The notes: generated from the sequence alone by a model not told the origin. DNA of 64,000 nucleotides from Algicola sagamiensis DSM 14643 (GCF_000374485.1 NZ_KB894505.1:21580-85579); one strand, 5' to 3'; counted from the first letter of the stretch, positions 9,562 through 18,843 are shown. Translations and numbers: made by a program.

Positions 9562-10935
9562 ATGAGTTTATCCGTCATTATACTTGCTGCTGGGAAAGGG
9601 ACGCGTATGAAGTCTTCTTTACCCAAGGTGCTTCATGCTGTTGCGCATAAACCCATGATCCAACACGTTATCGACACGGCAATTTCTTTGAAAGCCGATA
9701 AAATTCATGTTGTGTATGGTCATGGTGGTGAACAATTAATAGAACAATTGCAGCCACAATACCCGGATTTACAATGGATTCACCAAGAAGAACAGCTGGG
9801 AACTGGACACGCGGTTCAACAAGCAATGCCATTGATTCAACCGGAAGAGAATGTCTTGATCCTTTATGGAGATGTTCCTTTAGTGACACAGGACAGCCTG
9901 ACAGCGCTCTTTACTGCATACCAGAAAAACAACGAATTTGCTTTAATGACGGCCACGTTCGCCGACCCCACAGGTTATGGGAGAATTGTGCGCCAAAATG
10001 GCGATGTTCAGGCAATCGTCGAACAAAAAGATGCTTCACAAGAAGTCCTTGCTATACAAGAAATCAACACGGGTGTTATGTTGGTTCAAGGAAAGAAGCT
10101 TCTCAATTGGCTCTCAGAACTAAGGGCAGAAAATGCCCAAAAAGAATATTACTTGACGGATATCGTTGCAATGGCAGTACAAGAAGGTTGCAACATCCAA
10201 ACTTCAGAACCCCATCAGGTGTGTGAGATTATGGGGGCAAATGACAAAATTCAATTGGCCCAACTGGAGCAGGACTACCAACGTCGATTAGTACAAGAGC
10301 TCATGAGCAATGGTGCTTCTGTCCGCGACCCCCAACGGGTAGACATTCGTGGTGAAGTCACGATTGGACAAGATGTTGAGATTGATGTGAATGTGATCTT
10401 GGAAGGACGTGTTCACCTTGGTGATCATGTCAAAATTGGTGCGAACTGTATTTTGAAGGATTGTGAAATTGGAGAGGGGACCGAAATTCACCCATTTTCG
10501 ATGATCGATAGCTCGATAGTTCATCAATATTGCCAAATTGGCCCATACGCACGCTTAAGGCCTGAGACGACCTTACAGGATAAAGCCAAAGTCGGGAACT
10601 TTGTTGAAGTGAAGAAGTCCACACTCGGCACCGGCGCAAAAGCGAACCATCTAGCTTATATTGGTGACGCTGAAGTCGGCGAGAAGGTCAATATTGGGGC
10701 TGGCACAATTACATGCAATTATGACGGTGCGAATAAATCCAAAACAGTTATTGAAGCAGGCGCATTTATTGGTTCAAATTCCTCTTTAGTTGCCCCTGTA
10801 TCTATCGGTAAAAATGCAACGGTTGGCGCTGGGTCAACAGTAACAAAATCGGTTGGTGATGAAGAGCTTGTGATTGCGCGTGGAAAACAGCGCCATATAC
10901 AAAATTGGCAAAGACCAGTGAAGAAAAAAGGATAA
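9562..10935 (+). CDS. glmU: Bifunctional GlmU: GlcN-1-P acetyltransferase / GlcNAc-1-P uridyltransferase
   Basis: This 457-residue protein makes UDP-GlcNAc in two steps for peptidoglycan, lipid A and O-antigen. The N-terminal pyrophosphorylase domain begins with LAAGKGTRM and KVLH; the C-terminal half is a left-handed beta-helix of hexapeptide repeats with [12 protein letters not shown] in the acetyltransferase site. Length and motifs are those of the full enzyme. glmS follows after four bases, so the two steps flanking GlmM are co-expressed. Its position next to wbpL/wbpM, which use UDP-GlcNAc, fits precursor supply. In many relatives glmU instead lies beside the ATP synthase operon. Confidence 0.96.
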   Translation: MSLSVIILAAGKGTRMKSSLPKVLHAVAHKPMIQHVIDTAISLKADKIHVVYGHGGEQLIEQLQPQYPDLQWIHQEEQLGTGHAVQQAMPLIQPEENVLILYGDVPLVTQDSLTALFTAYQKNNEFALMTATFADPTGYGRIVRQNGDVQAIVEQKDASQEVLAIQEINTGVMLVQGKKLLNWLSELRAENAQKEYYLTDIVAMAVQEGCNIQTSEPHQVCEIMGANDKIQLAQLEQDYQRRLVQELMSNGASVRDPQRVDIRGEVTIGQDVEIDVNVILEGRVHLGDHVKIGANCILKDCEIGEGTEIHPFSMIDSSIVHQYCQIGPYARLRPETTLQDKAKVGNFVEVKKSTLGTGAKANHLAYIGDAEVGEKVNIGAGTITCNYDGANKSKTVIEAGAFIGSNSSLVAPVSIGKNATVGAGSTVTKSVGDEELVIARGKQRHIQNWQRPVKKKG

Positions 10936-10939
10936 GCAT

Positions 10940-12772
10940 ATGTGTGGCATTGTTGGTGCGGTAGCACAAAGAGATGTAAAAGATATTTTGCTTGAGGGTT
11001 TGAGACGCCTTGAGTATCGCGGATATGACTCAGCAGGCATTGCTGTGGTTGATAAAAAAGGTGAGTTAAACCGGATCCGCAAAGTCGGAAATGTTGCTGA
11101 ACTCAGAGATGCTTGCCAGGGACAAGATTTATCGGGTGCTACCGGGATTGCACACACACGTTGGGCAACGCATGGTGGGGTGACAGAGCAAAATGCACAT
11201 CCACATGTTTCTGAAGGGAAGCTTGTGATTGTTCATAATGGTATTATTGAAAACCATGCGGAGCTTCGCCAATTACTTGAAAGCAAAGGATATACCTTCA
11301 CTTCGGATACTGATACGGAAGTCATGTTGCATCAAATACATGAAGATCTGAAACAAACGGGTGACCTACTCAAGGCAGTTCAAACAACAGTGAAGAAACT
11401 TCATGGTGCTTATGGTACTGTTGTCTATGAAGTGAATAACCCAGAGCGTTTAATTGTCGCCCGTTCAGGCAGTCCATTAGTCATTGGATTGGGAATTGGT
11501 GAAAACTTCGTTGCATCAGATCAATTCTCTCTTCAACCAGTGACAAACCGCTTCCAGTATTTGGAAGAAGGCGATATTGCAGAGTTAACGCGTGAACAAG
11601 TACGTGTTTTTGATCCAACTGGAAAAGAAGTTGAGCGTGACCAGTTTGAGTCTGATATCAGCCATGAAAGCGATGGCAAAGGTGAATATCGCCATCATAT
11701 GCTCAAAGAGATTCACGAACAGCCAACAGCAATCCGCAATACGTTACAAGACCGTATCTTAGAGCTTACGATTGTTGATAGTGTATTTGGTGAAGATGCG
11801 TCAGCGCTATTGAAAAAAGTAGAGCATGTGCAGATTGTTGCTTGTGGAACCAGCTATCATTCTGGTCTTGTTGCGAGGTATTGGTTGGAGCAGTATGCGA
11901 ATGTGTCTTGTAGTGTTGAGATTGCATCAGAGATCCGTTATCGCAAATCCTTTGTCCATAAAAATGCATTGTTTGTCACGATTTCTCAATCCGGAGAAAC
12001 AGCGGATACGCTTGCAGCACTGCGCTTGGCGAAGTCGCAAGGTTATATGACGTCTTTGGCGATATGTAATGTTCCGAATTCTTCCTTGGTTCGCGAATCT
12101 GATCTCTGCTTTATGACCAAAGCCGGTGCGGAAATTGGTGTTGCTTCGACCAAAGCATTCACAACCCAGTTGGTTGGTTTATTGATGTTGGTGGCTGCAC
12201 TTGGCCAAAGCAAAGGGATTGCGGCGAATGTCATCAAGCAAATCACAAATGCACTTCATAGCTTACCAAGCAAAATCGAAGAATCATTGGCACTGAGTGA
12301 CGAAATCGAAAAACTGGCAGAAGAATTTGCAGATAAACAGCATAGCCTGTTTCTTGGGCGCGGAGAACAATACCCGATAGCAATGGAAGGTGCGTTGAAG
12401 CTTAAAGAGATCTCGTATATCCACGCAGAAGCATATGCGGCTGGTGAATTAAAACATGGCCCATTAGCACTCATTGATGCAGATATGCCAATCATCGTCG
12501 TTGCGCCAAACAACGAGTTGTTGGAAAAACTAAAATCAAACGTAGAAGAAGTCCGCGCGAGAGGCGGAATCTTGTATGTGTTTGCAGACAAGCACGCCCA
12601 GTTTGAGTCAGATGAAACAATGCGCGTCATTGATGTCCCCAACACAGATGACATCATAGCCCCAATTGTTTACACAATCCCACTTCAACTCCTGTCTTAC
12701 TACGTCGCTATCATCAAAGGAACAGATGTCGATCAGCCACGTAACTTAGCGAAGTCAGTGACGGTGGAGTAG
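10940..12772 (+). CDS. glmS: Glutamine-fructose-6-phosphate aminotransferase GlmS
   Basis: This 610-residue protein has a class II amidotransferase domain with Cys2 (MCGIVGAV), [12 protein letters not shown] and HTRWATHG, followed by two SIS domains ([17 protein letters not shown]) and the C-terminal [13 protein letters not shown] that closes the ammonia channel. It converts fructose-6-P and glutamine to GlcN-6-P, the entry to amino sugars. The start has AAGGATAAGC upstream. No ribozyme-like leader is present, as expected outside Firmicutes. An A/T-rich hairpin with an imperfect T-run follows the stop near 12803-12835 and may end the operon. Confidence 0.97.
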   Translation: MCGIVGAVAQRDVKDILLEGLRRLEYRGYDSAGIAVVDKKGELNRIRKVGNVAELRDACQGQDLSGATGIAHTRWATHGGVTEQNAHPHVSEGKLVIVHNGIIENHAELRQLLESKGYTFTSDTDTEVMLHQIHEDLKQTGDLLKAVQTTVKKLHGAYGTVVYEVNNPERLIVARSGSPLVIGLGIGENFVASDQFSLQPVTNRFQYLEEGDIAELTREQVRVFDPTGKEVERDQFESDISHESDGKGEYRHHMLKEIHEQPTAIRNTLQDRILELTIVDSVFGEDASALLKKVEHVQIVACGTSYHSGLVARYWLEQYANVSCSVEIASEIRYRKSFVHKNALFVTISQSGETADTLAALRLAKSQGYMTSLAICNVPNSSLVRESDLCFMTKAGAEIGVASTKAFTTQLVGLLMLVAALGQSKGIAANVIKQITNALHSLPSKIEESLALSDEIEKLAEEFADKQHSLFLGRGEQYPIAMEGALKLKEISYIHAEAYAAGELKHGPLALIDADMPIIVVAPNNELLEKLKSNVEEVRARGGILYVFADKHAQFESDETMRVIDVPNTDDIIAPIVYTIPLQLLSYYVAIIKGTDVDQPRNLAKSVTVE

Positions 12773-13137
12773 GTAAAAGCTGAATAAATGCATTGATGTG
12801 GGAGAGGAATAAAATTCTCTTCCTCATTTTCTCATCATTATTTTATGAAAGTTTCCGCTATCGAATAAATAGTCATGTTACAAATGGTATTTTGATGTTT
12901 CGGCCCAAATTGTTCATGGCGATAACCGCTTATAACCTGAGTGACGACGACCAGTTTGAGTTCGTGTGCCACAAGCATCGGATATTGCAAAAAAACTTGT
13001 CTATACCATAATAACCTCATGGAAATTCATGAGTTTTTTGTTTTTTCATGAAAGTGAATCAGGATATCTAATAATAAGAAGGGAATATTTCTCATGGCAT
13101 GAAATAAATATTCCCTGATACACCGAAGGGTGATCCG
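12773..13137. other. 365-base gap with uncertain small reading frames
   Basis: Between glmS and the SGNH hydrolase gene there is no gene I recognise. A 72-codon frame on the plus strand (12793-13011) and a 60-codon frame on the minus strand (12838-13020) overlap each other; neither has a convincing ribosome binding site or known motif. The plus frame stops five bases before a good terminator hairpin, so either a small peptide or a short noncoding transcript ending there is possible. Confidence 0.35.
13016..13046 (+). terminator. Rho-independent terminator
   Basis: A six-base perfect stem CTCATG / CATGAG with a six-base loop is followed by TTTTTTGTTTTTT. It lies 244 bases after the glmS stop and before the SGNH hydrolase gene. 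It could end glmS read-through or a short independent RNA. Confidence 0.7.
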
Positions 13138-14160
13138 ATGAATAACTTACGAAAACAACAGGAAGTCAACTGGAGTAGATTCAAGAAAATTGGGATTGCA
13201 TTCCCACTGCTTACACTCTCTCAATACGCTTTTTCCACCCCGATAACCCTCCCAGAAGTACCCACAATGATCAATATACAGCATACGGCTGTCGCTGGTG
13301 ATAGTCTCACGAAAGCATTTGGCGCAAACTGCGAGGCGAATACATCATGGTTGGATTTACTGTGTCTCTTAAAAGCTGATCAGCCTCACCATTCATGGTT
13401 TGATGGCGAAAGTCAGCGTGTAAACAGTATTCATGACCGCTTTAAATCACAAGACAGTTCGATTACTGCTTATCGAGGTGCAGCCACGACAGGTGCAGAA
13501 CTGACGGGAATACGTGAAGATGGAGAGGAGCCAAGCTTTGCAGCACAGGCAATGATGATTGTATCGCAAAGTCTAAAACCAAATCATGTTGAAGTCTTGT
13601 TTGGTGGGAATGATTTATGTAGTCGTGATTGTATCGACCCCGCCCATTGTGATGATCCGCTTTATACAGAAGATGAATGGCGAGATGCTTTGAGAAATGG
13701 CTTAAACACTTTAGTTTCGCATTTACCTCAGGGGGCCAGCATTCTTTTAGGAAGTGTCCCACGTGTACAAGATATCCGCCAGGCAGGGTTAGATAAACAA
13801 GCGGATAATCATCGTGTGAACTGCGAGTCTATATGGCAGACATTTAATGTTTGTCGAATAGTAACCCAGTCCACGCCTCTCAATGGTGAGTCACTGACCT
13901 ATCGCCATCAGGCTATCGCAGAAATGCAGCAGCGCTATAACGAGATCTTGGTTGAAGAAGCACGTGCTTACAACGAAAATTCGAATGGCTTGAATCCTAC
14001 GGGTGTTGAAGTGATTGCTGAATATGTTGATGAACAGACTCCCTCAGGTGGGACTTTCTCATTTGGTGGAGAACATATTAATGGTGGTGACTGTTTTCAT
14101 CCAAATCTAAATACGCAAAACATCATTGCTGACTTTATGTGGCATGCGAATCCACACTAG
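13138..14160 (+). CDS. Secreted SGNH/GDSL-family hydrolase
   Basis: This 340-residue protein has a long basic N-terminus and a hydrophobic signal-like segment ending near FSTP (34). The block-I motif AVAGDSLT (GDSL at 54-57) carries the nucleophile Ser56. GGNDLC supplies the block-III Asn, and GGDCFHPN near the C-terminus supplies the Asp-x-x-His pair. Seven or more cysteines in the exported part suggest disulfides. Such enzymes are esterases, lipases or carbohydrate deacetylases; the substrate is not visible. The next gene is a DsbA-like protein 61 bases downstream, which fits a disulfide-rich exported product but does not prove a link. Confidence 0.8.
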   Translation: MNNLRKQQEVNWSRFKKIGIAFPLLTLSQYAFSTPITLPEVPTMINIQHTAVAGDSLTKAFGANCEANTSWLDLLCLLKADQPHHSWFDGESQRVNSIHDRFKSQDSSITAYRGAATTGAELTGIREDGEEPSFAAQAMMIVSQSLKPNHVEVLFGGNDLCSRDCIDPAHCDDPLYTEDEWRDALRNGLNTLVSHLPQGASILLGSVPRVQDIRQAGLDKQADNHRVNCESIWQTFNVCRIVTQSTPLNGESLTYRHQAIAEMQQRYNEILVEEARAYNENSNGLNPTGVEVIAEYVDEQTPSGGTFSFGGEHINGGDCFHPNLNTQNIIADFMWHANPH

Positions 14161-14172
14161 GCGCTTTGGAAA

Positions 14173-14202
14173 GCTCTTTCTGACAAAATTGTGAGAAAGA
14201 GC
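14173..14202 (+). other. Intergenic hairpin without T-run
   Basis: A nine-base perfect inverted repeat (GCTCTTTCT with AGAAAGAGC) lies between the SGNH hydrolase stop and the ribosome binding site of the DsbA-like gene. With no T-run it is more likely an mRNA processing or stability element than a terminator. Confidence 0.4.
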
Positions 14203-14221
14203 GACTGATAAGGAAAACCAG

Positions 14222-15394
14222 ATGAGAATCGTGAATTATCTTTTTTTGTTAGGTATTCAATGCATGTTTGTTCCTTTATTGTTGGCTCAATCAAAACCAA
14301 ATATTGATCGAAAGGTGGCGCTGGCTGGGAACGAAGCGATTTATCTATCAGAGCTTGACTTACCACTCACGTTAAAGCTCTATGATCTTGATTGGCAGGC
14401 TTATGAAATGAGGTACGCAGCATTAGCACGTCTGTTGGAGGAAAGGAAAAAAAGCAATATTCAAATTCTACTCAAGCCACCACAACCTCCCAGGATACAG
14501 CTACCTTCACGAAGACAACCCGCAATTGGTAACAAATCTGCGCCGGTACATCTGTCTATTTTTTGTAGTTATGTTTCCGCGCCATGTGCCAGACTTCAAC
14601 CTGTCTTATCCTCATTAAAAGAACGATTTGGGTCGTTACTTCGATTTGTGTTTTATGATCGACCGATGCCTTTTCATCGCCATGGAAAGCTTGTTGCAAT
14701 TGCCGCTCGGTGTGCGCATTCACAAGGTAAATTACAGGATTTTCAACACGCATTATTTGCACAGTTTTCACAGATGGATCAACTGCGAATATTAAGCATT
14801 GCAAGACAGCTCAATCTTGAGATCAAATCTTTCCAATCTTGTATGCAAAAGAAAAAATTTGAGCCTGAAGTGATGAAGGATATAAAACTTGCGCAGAATC
14901 TTGGATTAGGTAATGTACCTGTTGTATTTATTAACGGACTTTATATCAAAGGTCCACAACAAGTGGAAAATTATGCTGGGTATATCGACTCCGAATTGCT
15001 CAAACAAAATATACAGCATGAAGAGATGCAAAGAAGAGACGCTGTTGTATACAAAGAGCAAGCCAAACAACCGCTGATAGGCTCCAATCAACGGCCAATT
15101 TCTCGGCGTTGGCTTTCAACACAATTAGTGCATCAAGTTGAACTGGCATCTCAATTTGTGGCGGCAACCCATCAAATCGAAGGTGTTCGATTGTTAAAGT
15201 TGAAAAATGTTGAAGCAACACCTTTTTTTCAGGAACTCGGCCTGAAAAGCGATGATGTTGTGCTGCGTGTGAACGGACAATGGGTGCATGAGGAGCATAA
15301 CCCGCTTTGGTCAGTATTGGAGATGGAAAGCAATGTGTCACTTGAGCTGATGCGGCAAGGGTTACCAGTGAAGTATGATTTCAAAATCCAATAA
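14222..15394 (+). CDS. Exported DsbA-fold protein with C-terminal PDZ domain and altered CXXC
   Basis: This 390-residue protein has an N-terminal signal sequence (1-23), then a short helical region (~35-80) like those before DsbA domains in envelope oxidoreductases. The thioredoxin/DsbA domain spans ~105-260, with the conserved NVPVVFINGLYIKG holding the cis-Pro (Pro233). Where the active-site CXXC should be, the sequence reads Ser119-Ala-Pro-Cys122, so the nucleophilic cysteine is Ser; another Cys lies at 115. Residues ~305-390 resemble the PDZ domain of type II secretion GspC (GVRLLKLKN, ELGLKSDDVVLRVNG). It may be a redox-limited isomerase, chaperone or substrate-binding protein. The fusion call is by eye. 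Confidence 0.7.
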   Translation: MRIVNYLFLLGIQCMFVPLLLAQSKPNIDRKVALAGNEAIYLSELDLPLTLKLYDLDWQAYEMRYAALARLLEERKKSNIQILLKPPQPPRIQLPSRRQPAIGNKSAPVHLSIFCSYVSAPCARLQPVLSSLKERFGSLLRFVFYDRPMPFHRHGKLVAIAARCAHSQGKLQDFQHALFAQFSQMDQLRILSIARQLNLEIKSFQSCMQKKKFEPEVMKDIKLAQNLGLGNVPVVFINGLYIKGPQQVENYAGYIDSELLKQNIQHEEMQRRDAVVYKEQAKQPLIGSNQRPISRRWLSTQLVHQVELASQFVAATHQIEGVRLLKLKNVEATPFFQELGLKSDDVVLRVNGQWVHEEHNPLWSVLEMESNVSLELMRQGLPVKYDFKIQ

Positions 15395-15406
15395 CTGAAT
15401 GAAGTG

Positions 15407-15428
15407 CAAGGCAGGAAACCCTGCCTTG
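15407..15428. terminator. Terminator between converging genes
   Basis: A nine-base perfect stem (CAAGGCAGG / CCTGCCTTG) with a four-base loop lies between the stops of the DsbA-PDZ gene and the oppositely oriented permease gene. The T-rich tails on both strands are short. It probably serves both directions. Confidence 0.55.
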
Positions 15429-15434
15429 ATTTCA

Positions 15435-16622
15435 TTACATTTCAAATAGGAAGTAATAGCCATAACCACAAATAAAGGCGGGAATAGCAGAGTACAGGGT
15501 TGCAACCATTGCCGCCTTTGGTGCAAGCGCGATTGCTGGGAAGAGTGCGTCACCGTCATTGCTGATTGAGTTCGATATCTGAGCTGAAAATGGAACAACA
15601 CCCTGTAGATACATGCCTGTGACCAGAATTTGAGGGCCACACCCAGGTAGTAAGCCTATTAGTAATCCAAATAGGGGCATGAATGGGCCGTAGGATTGAA
15701 ACATTGAACCCAGGTCAAGGTTGAACCACAAGACAGAAAGTTCAAATAATAGAAATGCAGCAATGACCCAAGCTGTGACAAAGTTTGTATCACTGGCAAC
15801 TTTGTTGATCCACTTCATATCTTGCGTTGCAGGATCTTCAGATGTTACTTCTTGATAATTCGTACCCGTTGAAGAGAGGGCCCAAATGACTAAAACAATC
15901 ATTGCAGAAGTGGCACCAAAAAGAGTCACTGTATTTTGAGACAGTCCCAATAATACTTCAGGGTCAATCTGGAAGGCGCCGTACACAGCCAGTGTGAGTG
16001 CAGGGAAAAAAGCAAACATCCAAAATAGGCTTGCAGCTTTATTCATCAGACTTGGCGTAGAATCTTCATCACAAGTTGCTTGTGCTTGATACTCTGGTGC
16101 AAGGTAGTGACGATCATGAATGCGATTGACGACAGCACCAGAGAGTACACCGACAACCATGCCCATTGCGATGATCTGTAATCCTGAAATCGGCTCTTGT
16201 GCAAGCAGTACAAAAGCTGCATCACCCATTGTTGCAGTTAATACAGCAACGACGGCACCAAAGCTGACCTGACGTTTCGTGTATTGTGTGACAATGATGA
16301 TGGCACCACCACAACCCGGTAAGGCACCGAGGAGTGCAGCATAACAAAGCTCAACCCATGGGCGTTTGGATATCCATTCACCGGCGAGCTGCTGTGGGAA
16401 AAAACTTTTTAAGCCATAATAAAAGGCAAGTGTTGCAGCAACAAATGCAGAGACTTGCAGAAAAGCATCCGCAAGGACATGTGTTGTCATTTCTCGTGTT
16501 TCTGGCCAAACCAGTAAACAGAACACAAATGCTGGAAGAAAAAACCGACGATATCGGAATTGAATAAAACGCCCAAAATCAGGCATTGGGAACGTCTGTT
16601 GTCGAAGCATTTTAAAATTCAT
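15435..16622 (-). CDS. Putative 10-TM metal exporter (ArsP_2/manganese efflux-like)
   Basis: This 395-residue membrane protein shows an internal repeat: the motif LLGALPGCGGAI (first half) recurs as LIGLLPGCGPQI (second half), each followed by a serine- or threonine-rich helix (TATMGDAAF; SNSISNDGDALF). About ten hydrophobic segments are visible. This duplicated LPGCG architecture is that of the putative heavy-metal exporter family to which, from memory, Vibrio manganese exporters have been assigned. The promoter carries a perfect Fur-type palindrome between its -10 and -35, so expression probably responds to iron or manganese. The transported metal is not proven. Confidence 0.72.
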   Translation of the reverse strand: MNFKMLRQQTFPMPDFGRFIQFRYRRFFLPAFVFCLLVWPETREMTTHVLADAFLQVSAFVAATLAFYYGLKSFFPQQLAGEWISKRPWVELCYAALLGALPGCGGAIIIVTQYTKRQVSFGAVVAVLTATMGDAAFVLLAQEPISGLQIIAMGMVVGVLSGAVVNRIHDRHYLAPEYQAQATCDEDSTPSLMNKAASLFWMFAFFPALTLAVYGAFQIDPEVLLGLSQNTVTLFGATSAMIVLVIWALSSTGTNYQEVTSEDPATQDMKWINKVASDTNFVTAWVIAAFLLFELSVLWFNLDLGSMFQSYGPFMPLFGLLIGLLPGCGPQILVTGMYLQGVVPFSAQISNSISNDGDALFPAIALAPKAAMVATLYSAIPAFICGYGYYFLFEM

Positions 16623-16658
16623 TCGGTATCACCGCTTAATTAAAATTCATTACCAACA

Positions 16659-16687
16659 AATATAAATGATAATTATTATCATTAGAA
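16659..16687 (-). promoter_or_regulatory. Promoter with perfect Fur-type box for the metal exporter
   Basis: Reading the minus strand, a -35 TTCTAA (16687-16682) and -10 TATATT (16664-16659) are 17 bases apart. The spacer is filled by a 19-base perfect palindrome AATGATAATTATTATCATT (16665-16683), a very close match to the Fur 7-1-7 pattern. Binding would block RNA polymerase. The remaining 16.7-16.96 kb gap is A/T-rich; an 85-codon frame there starts inside the palindrome and looks fortuitous. Confidence 0.75.
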
Positions 16688-16960
16688 TGGTAAGAGCATC
16701 GAATTTACGGAAAATAGATCTATCAACTTGTTCAATTTTATCGATTACGTATTGCGATCATACAACTCTAGTATCAAAAATAATGATTCATTCGCCATGT
16801 ATTGAAAATGAAATTGTGTTGGATTATTTGTGCATTAAATTGATTTTCAATAAGATTTCTGGACAAATGAGTTTGACCTGTGGTTTGATGGTATACCCTG
16901 AAATCTTAATCGTAGCGACGTAGAACAGATCTGCTACGAAAGTATGAAGAATACGCATAC

Positions 16961-17353
16961 ATGGATTACATCATTCAGCATATCCGTGAAATTCGCCTCA
17001 TGCTCATTGGTGTTGGGCTTGTGAGTGTAATTGCCGTCATGCGCTTCCATTTTCGTCAAATTCAAGCCAGGCAACATCGTTGTCAGCACAAAAGCACTCA
17101 GCAAGAAAGAAGTCGAGAAAATGATTGCGTTCTATCTTTTAGTGCGGACCACTTACAGGAAAAACTTTTACCACAGGTGGAAAGGCAGTCGAAATCGCTT
17201 GCACAGCAAGAGTTACTATTGATGTTGTGTGAAGTTTTGTCCGGATATGATGCCCTGCATAAATCCAATGCGCTTCAAGAACAAAGAGATGCAGTACTGA
17301 AAGCCGCAAAGGAATATGGCATCATTGACGATTTAGATGTTGATCTTCATTAG
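16961..17353 (+). CDS. Small protein with one N-terminal membrane anchor (unknown)
   Basis: This 130-residue protein is not recognised. A single hydrophobic segment at ~12-30 is followed by a charged, glutamine-rich helical region likely to be cytoplasmic, ending ...VLKAAKEYGIIDD. It is the first of four tightly packed plus-strand genes (16.96-18.82 kb). The fourth gene has the same design (N-terminal anchor, helical tail, end ...ALEKAKKVGLL), so the two may be distant paralogues. No catalytic motif is visible. Confidence 0.6.
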   Translation: MDYIIQHIREIRLMLIGVGLVSVIAVMRFHFRQIQARQHRCQHKSTQQERSRENDCVLSFSADHLQEKLLPQVERQSKSLAQQELLLMLCEVLSGYDALHKSNALQEQRDAVLKAAKEYGIIDDLDVDLH

Positions 17354-17398
17354 CTCAGCAAAAGAAATGGTAGCGAACAATATCTGAGGGGACATGAC

Positions 17399-17929
17399 TT
17401 GGATGCGACATTTATTGGTTTTACGACCATTGTAGGTCAAAGCCTGTATACAGTGATCAGTGTCATTTTACTTTGGGTAGCTTTTGCTTTTTTCTCTCCC
17501 TCTGATCAGGCCAAATATATTCCCTGCCTTGCAGCAGTTGCATGCAATTATGTTTTTACATCTTTGCAGGAGGCGCTATTTCTCATGGTGCAAGGGAGTA
17601 TGGTTTTTTATGATATGGCTGCGATTTTGACCGGATTGATGGCTATCTCCAGCCTGTACTTTTTTAAAGCGTTACAGAAACGCCAAATACACACTTGGTT
17701 TGATGGTTTGTTTTATGGTTTGCAGTGGTTGTCCATTAGCTTAGTTTTGATCCTCCACGTGAATTCCATTTATCTCGAACGGTATTTTACTTCCTTACTC
17801 CCAATGTATAATTTTCTCGTCTATGTCATGAATATTCTTTTAATGCTGGCTGCAATATTTGTTGTTTGTGGCGGTGTCACGAATCGTAAAGAAATGAGCC
17901 AAGGAGCAGCCGTTTATCATGAAATATAA
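17399..17929 (+). CDS. Five-TM membrane protein (unknown)
   Basis: The start is TTG 17399, with GAGGGG seven bases upstream; an ATG at 17394 is out of frame and dies quickly. The 176-residue product has five hydrophobic segments (about 5-30, 40-60, 65-85, 100-125, 130-160) and almost no soluble part. I do not recognise a family. The next gene, 17 bases on, also encodes a five-segment protein of nearly the same size, suggesting a heteromeric membrane complex formed by duplication (inference). Confidence 0.6.
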   Translation: MDATFIGFTTIVGQSLYTVISVILLWVAFAFFSPSDQAKYIPCLAAVACNYVFTSLQEALFLMVQGSMVFYDMAAILTGLMAISSLYFFKALQKRQIHTWFDGLFYGLQWLSISLVLILHVNSIYLERYFTSLLPMYNFLVYVMNILLMLAAIFVVCGGVTNRKEMSQGAAVYHEI

Positions 17930-17946
17930 AAAATGCACTAACTATC

Positions 17947-18489
17947 ATGAGTCTGTATAACTTTGTATTTGATTATCATTCGCCAAACTCCTGGCTTGAT
18001 GCGCTTTACATATTGAGTGCATATGGAGGCGTCATCTTGTGTATGATTTGTTTGTATATACATGCATTTGTCGTCGGTCGTCAGAGATGCTCTTTTCCAA
18101 CATTACTTGCACTGGTCATCTATTCGCTCTTTTCTATGCATCTAGATGACGGAATCAAAGGTGTTGAAGGGCTTTATTCATTATATTTTTTGAGTCATCT
18201 TACACTCGTTTTTTTTCTATTTACATTAATGGTCATGTTTCGTTATTGGCAAAGAATTTATACATTAATTCGATACGACTGGTATCTGTTGACCATTGCA
18301 GGGACTAAGTTATTTGCTGTTGGCAGTATGCAAGGCTTACTTCATTGGGGAATACAGTTTCAATCGATGACGACACTATATGCCGTTTGGATGCTTCTTT
18401 GCCATCTTATACTTTGTGTGTTGAGCCTATATTTATTATTGCTTGGTTATCGGGAGCGTGCATATGAACTACATTCAGTTTCTCATTGA
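17947..18489 (+). CDS. Five-TM membrane protein (unknown), partner of the preceding gene
   Basis: This 180-residue protein has five predicted membrane segments and an acidic loop (HLDDGIKGVEG) between segments 2 and 3. It is similar in size and topology to the upstream product, but sequence identity is not obvious by eye. Its 3' end overlaps the next gene by 26 bases, indicating translational coupling. Function is unknown; sensing or small-ion transport are possibilities only. Confidence 0.6.
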   Translation: MSLYNFVFDYHSPNSWLDALYILSAYGGVILCMICLYIHAFVVGRQRCSFPTLLALVIYSLFSMHLDDGIKGVEGLYSLYFLSHLTLVFFLFTLMVMFRYWQRIYTLIRYDWYLLTIAGTKLFAVGSMQGLLHWGIQFQSMTTLYAVWMLLCHLILCVLSLYLLLLGYRERAYELHSVSH

Positions 18490-18820
18490 TCCCTTCGCTA
18501 CTCCTTTTTTATTGCTGACAAGTCTTGGGGTTATTCCTGTACTGGTTCTATTTTATTTGGATACCCGCCATAGTAAAAAAGAAGAAGGTATATCTAAGCC
18601 TCCGGAATGTGCTTCGTCTATTTATGATGGACCTTATGTGGAAGTTAGGGCTTTTATCGTTGGGCGTATTGTTGCAAAAATTCTTCTAGAGTCAAAAGCA
18701 CTGGAAGCCAGTCGATCGATGCCAGGTTGTTTAGACGATAATTTGACAAGGAAAGAGCAGGAGTGGCTTCTTCGACGCAAAATTGCGTTGGAAAAAGCCA
18801 AGAAAGTCGGATTGTTATAG
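18464..18820 (+). CDS. Small membrane-anchored protein (unknown), last of the four-gene set
   Basis: The start is ATG 18464, with GGGAG seven bases upstream, inside the end of the previous gene. The 118-residue product has one hydrophobic segment near residues 12-32 followed by a charged region rich in Arg, Lys and Glu and a helical C-terminus. Its layout mirrors the first gene of the set, giving the order anchor / 5-TM / 5-TM / anchor. A hairpin terminator immediately follows. Confidence 0.58.
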   Translation: MNYIQFLIDPFATPFLLLTSLGVIPVLVLFYLDTRHSKKEEGISKPPECASSIYDGPYVEVRAFIVGRIVAKILLESKALEASRSMPGCLDDNLTRKEQEWLLRRKIALEKAKKVGLL

Positions 18821-18843
18821 GGTGTGAAGTATCACACCCTTTC
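18819..18843. terminator. Bidirectional terminator
   Basis: An eight-base perfect stem AGGGTGTG / CACACCCT with a six-base loop starts in the stop codon of the plus-strand gene, just before the stop of the minus-strand M1 peptidase gene. T-runs are short, so efficiency is uncertain. Confidence 0.6.

Noticed and set aside
10700..10939. glmS ribozyme/riboswitch before glmS
   Set aside because: Only four bases separate glmU and glmS, and this element is a Firmicutes feature.
16666..16923. An 85-codon frame upstream of the four membrane genes
   Set aside because: It starts inside the Fur-type palindrome, lacks a ribosome binding site, and has an unlikely composition.
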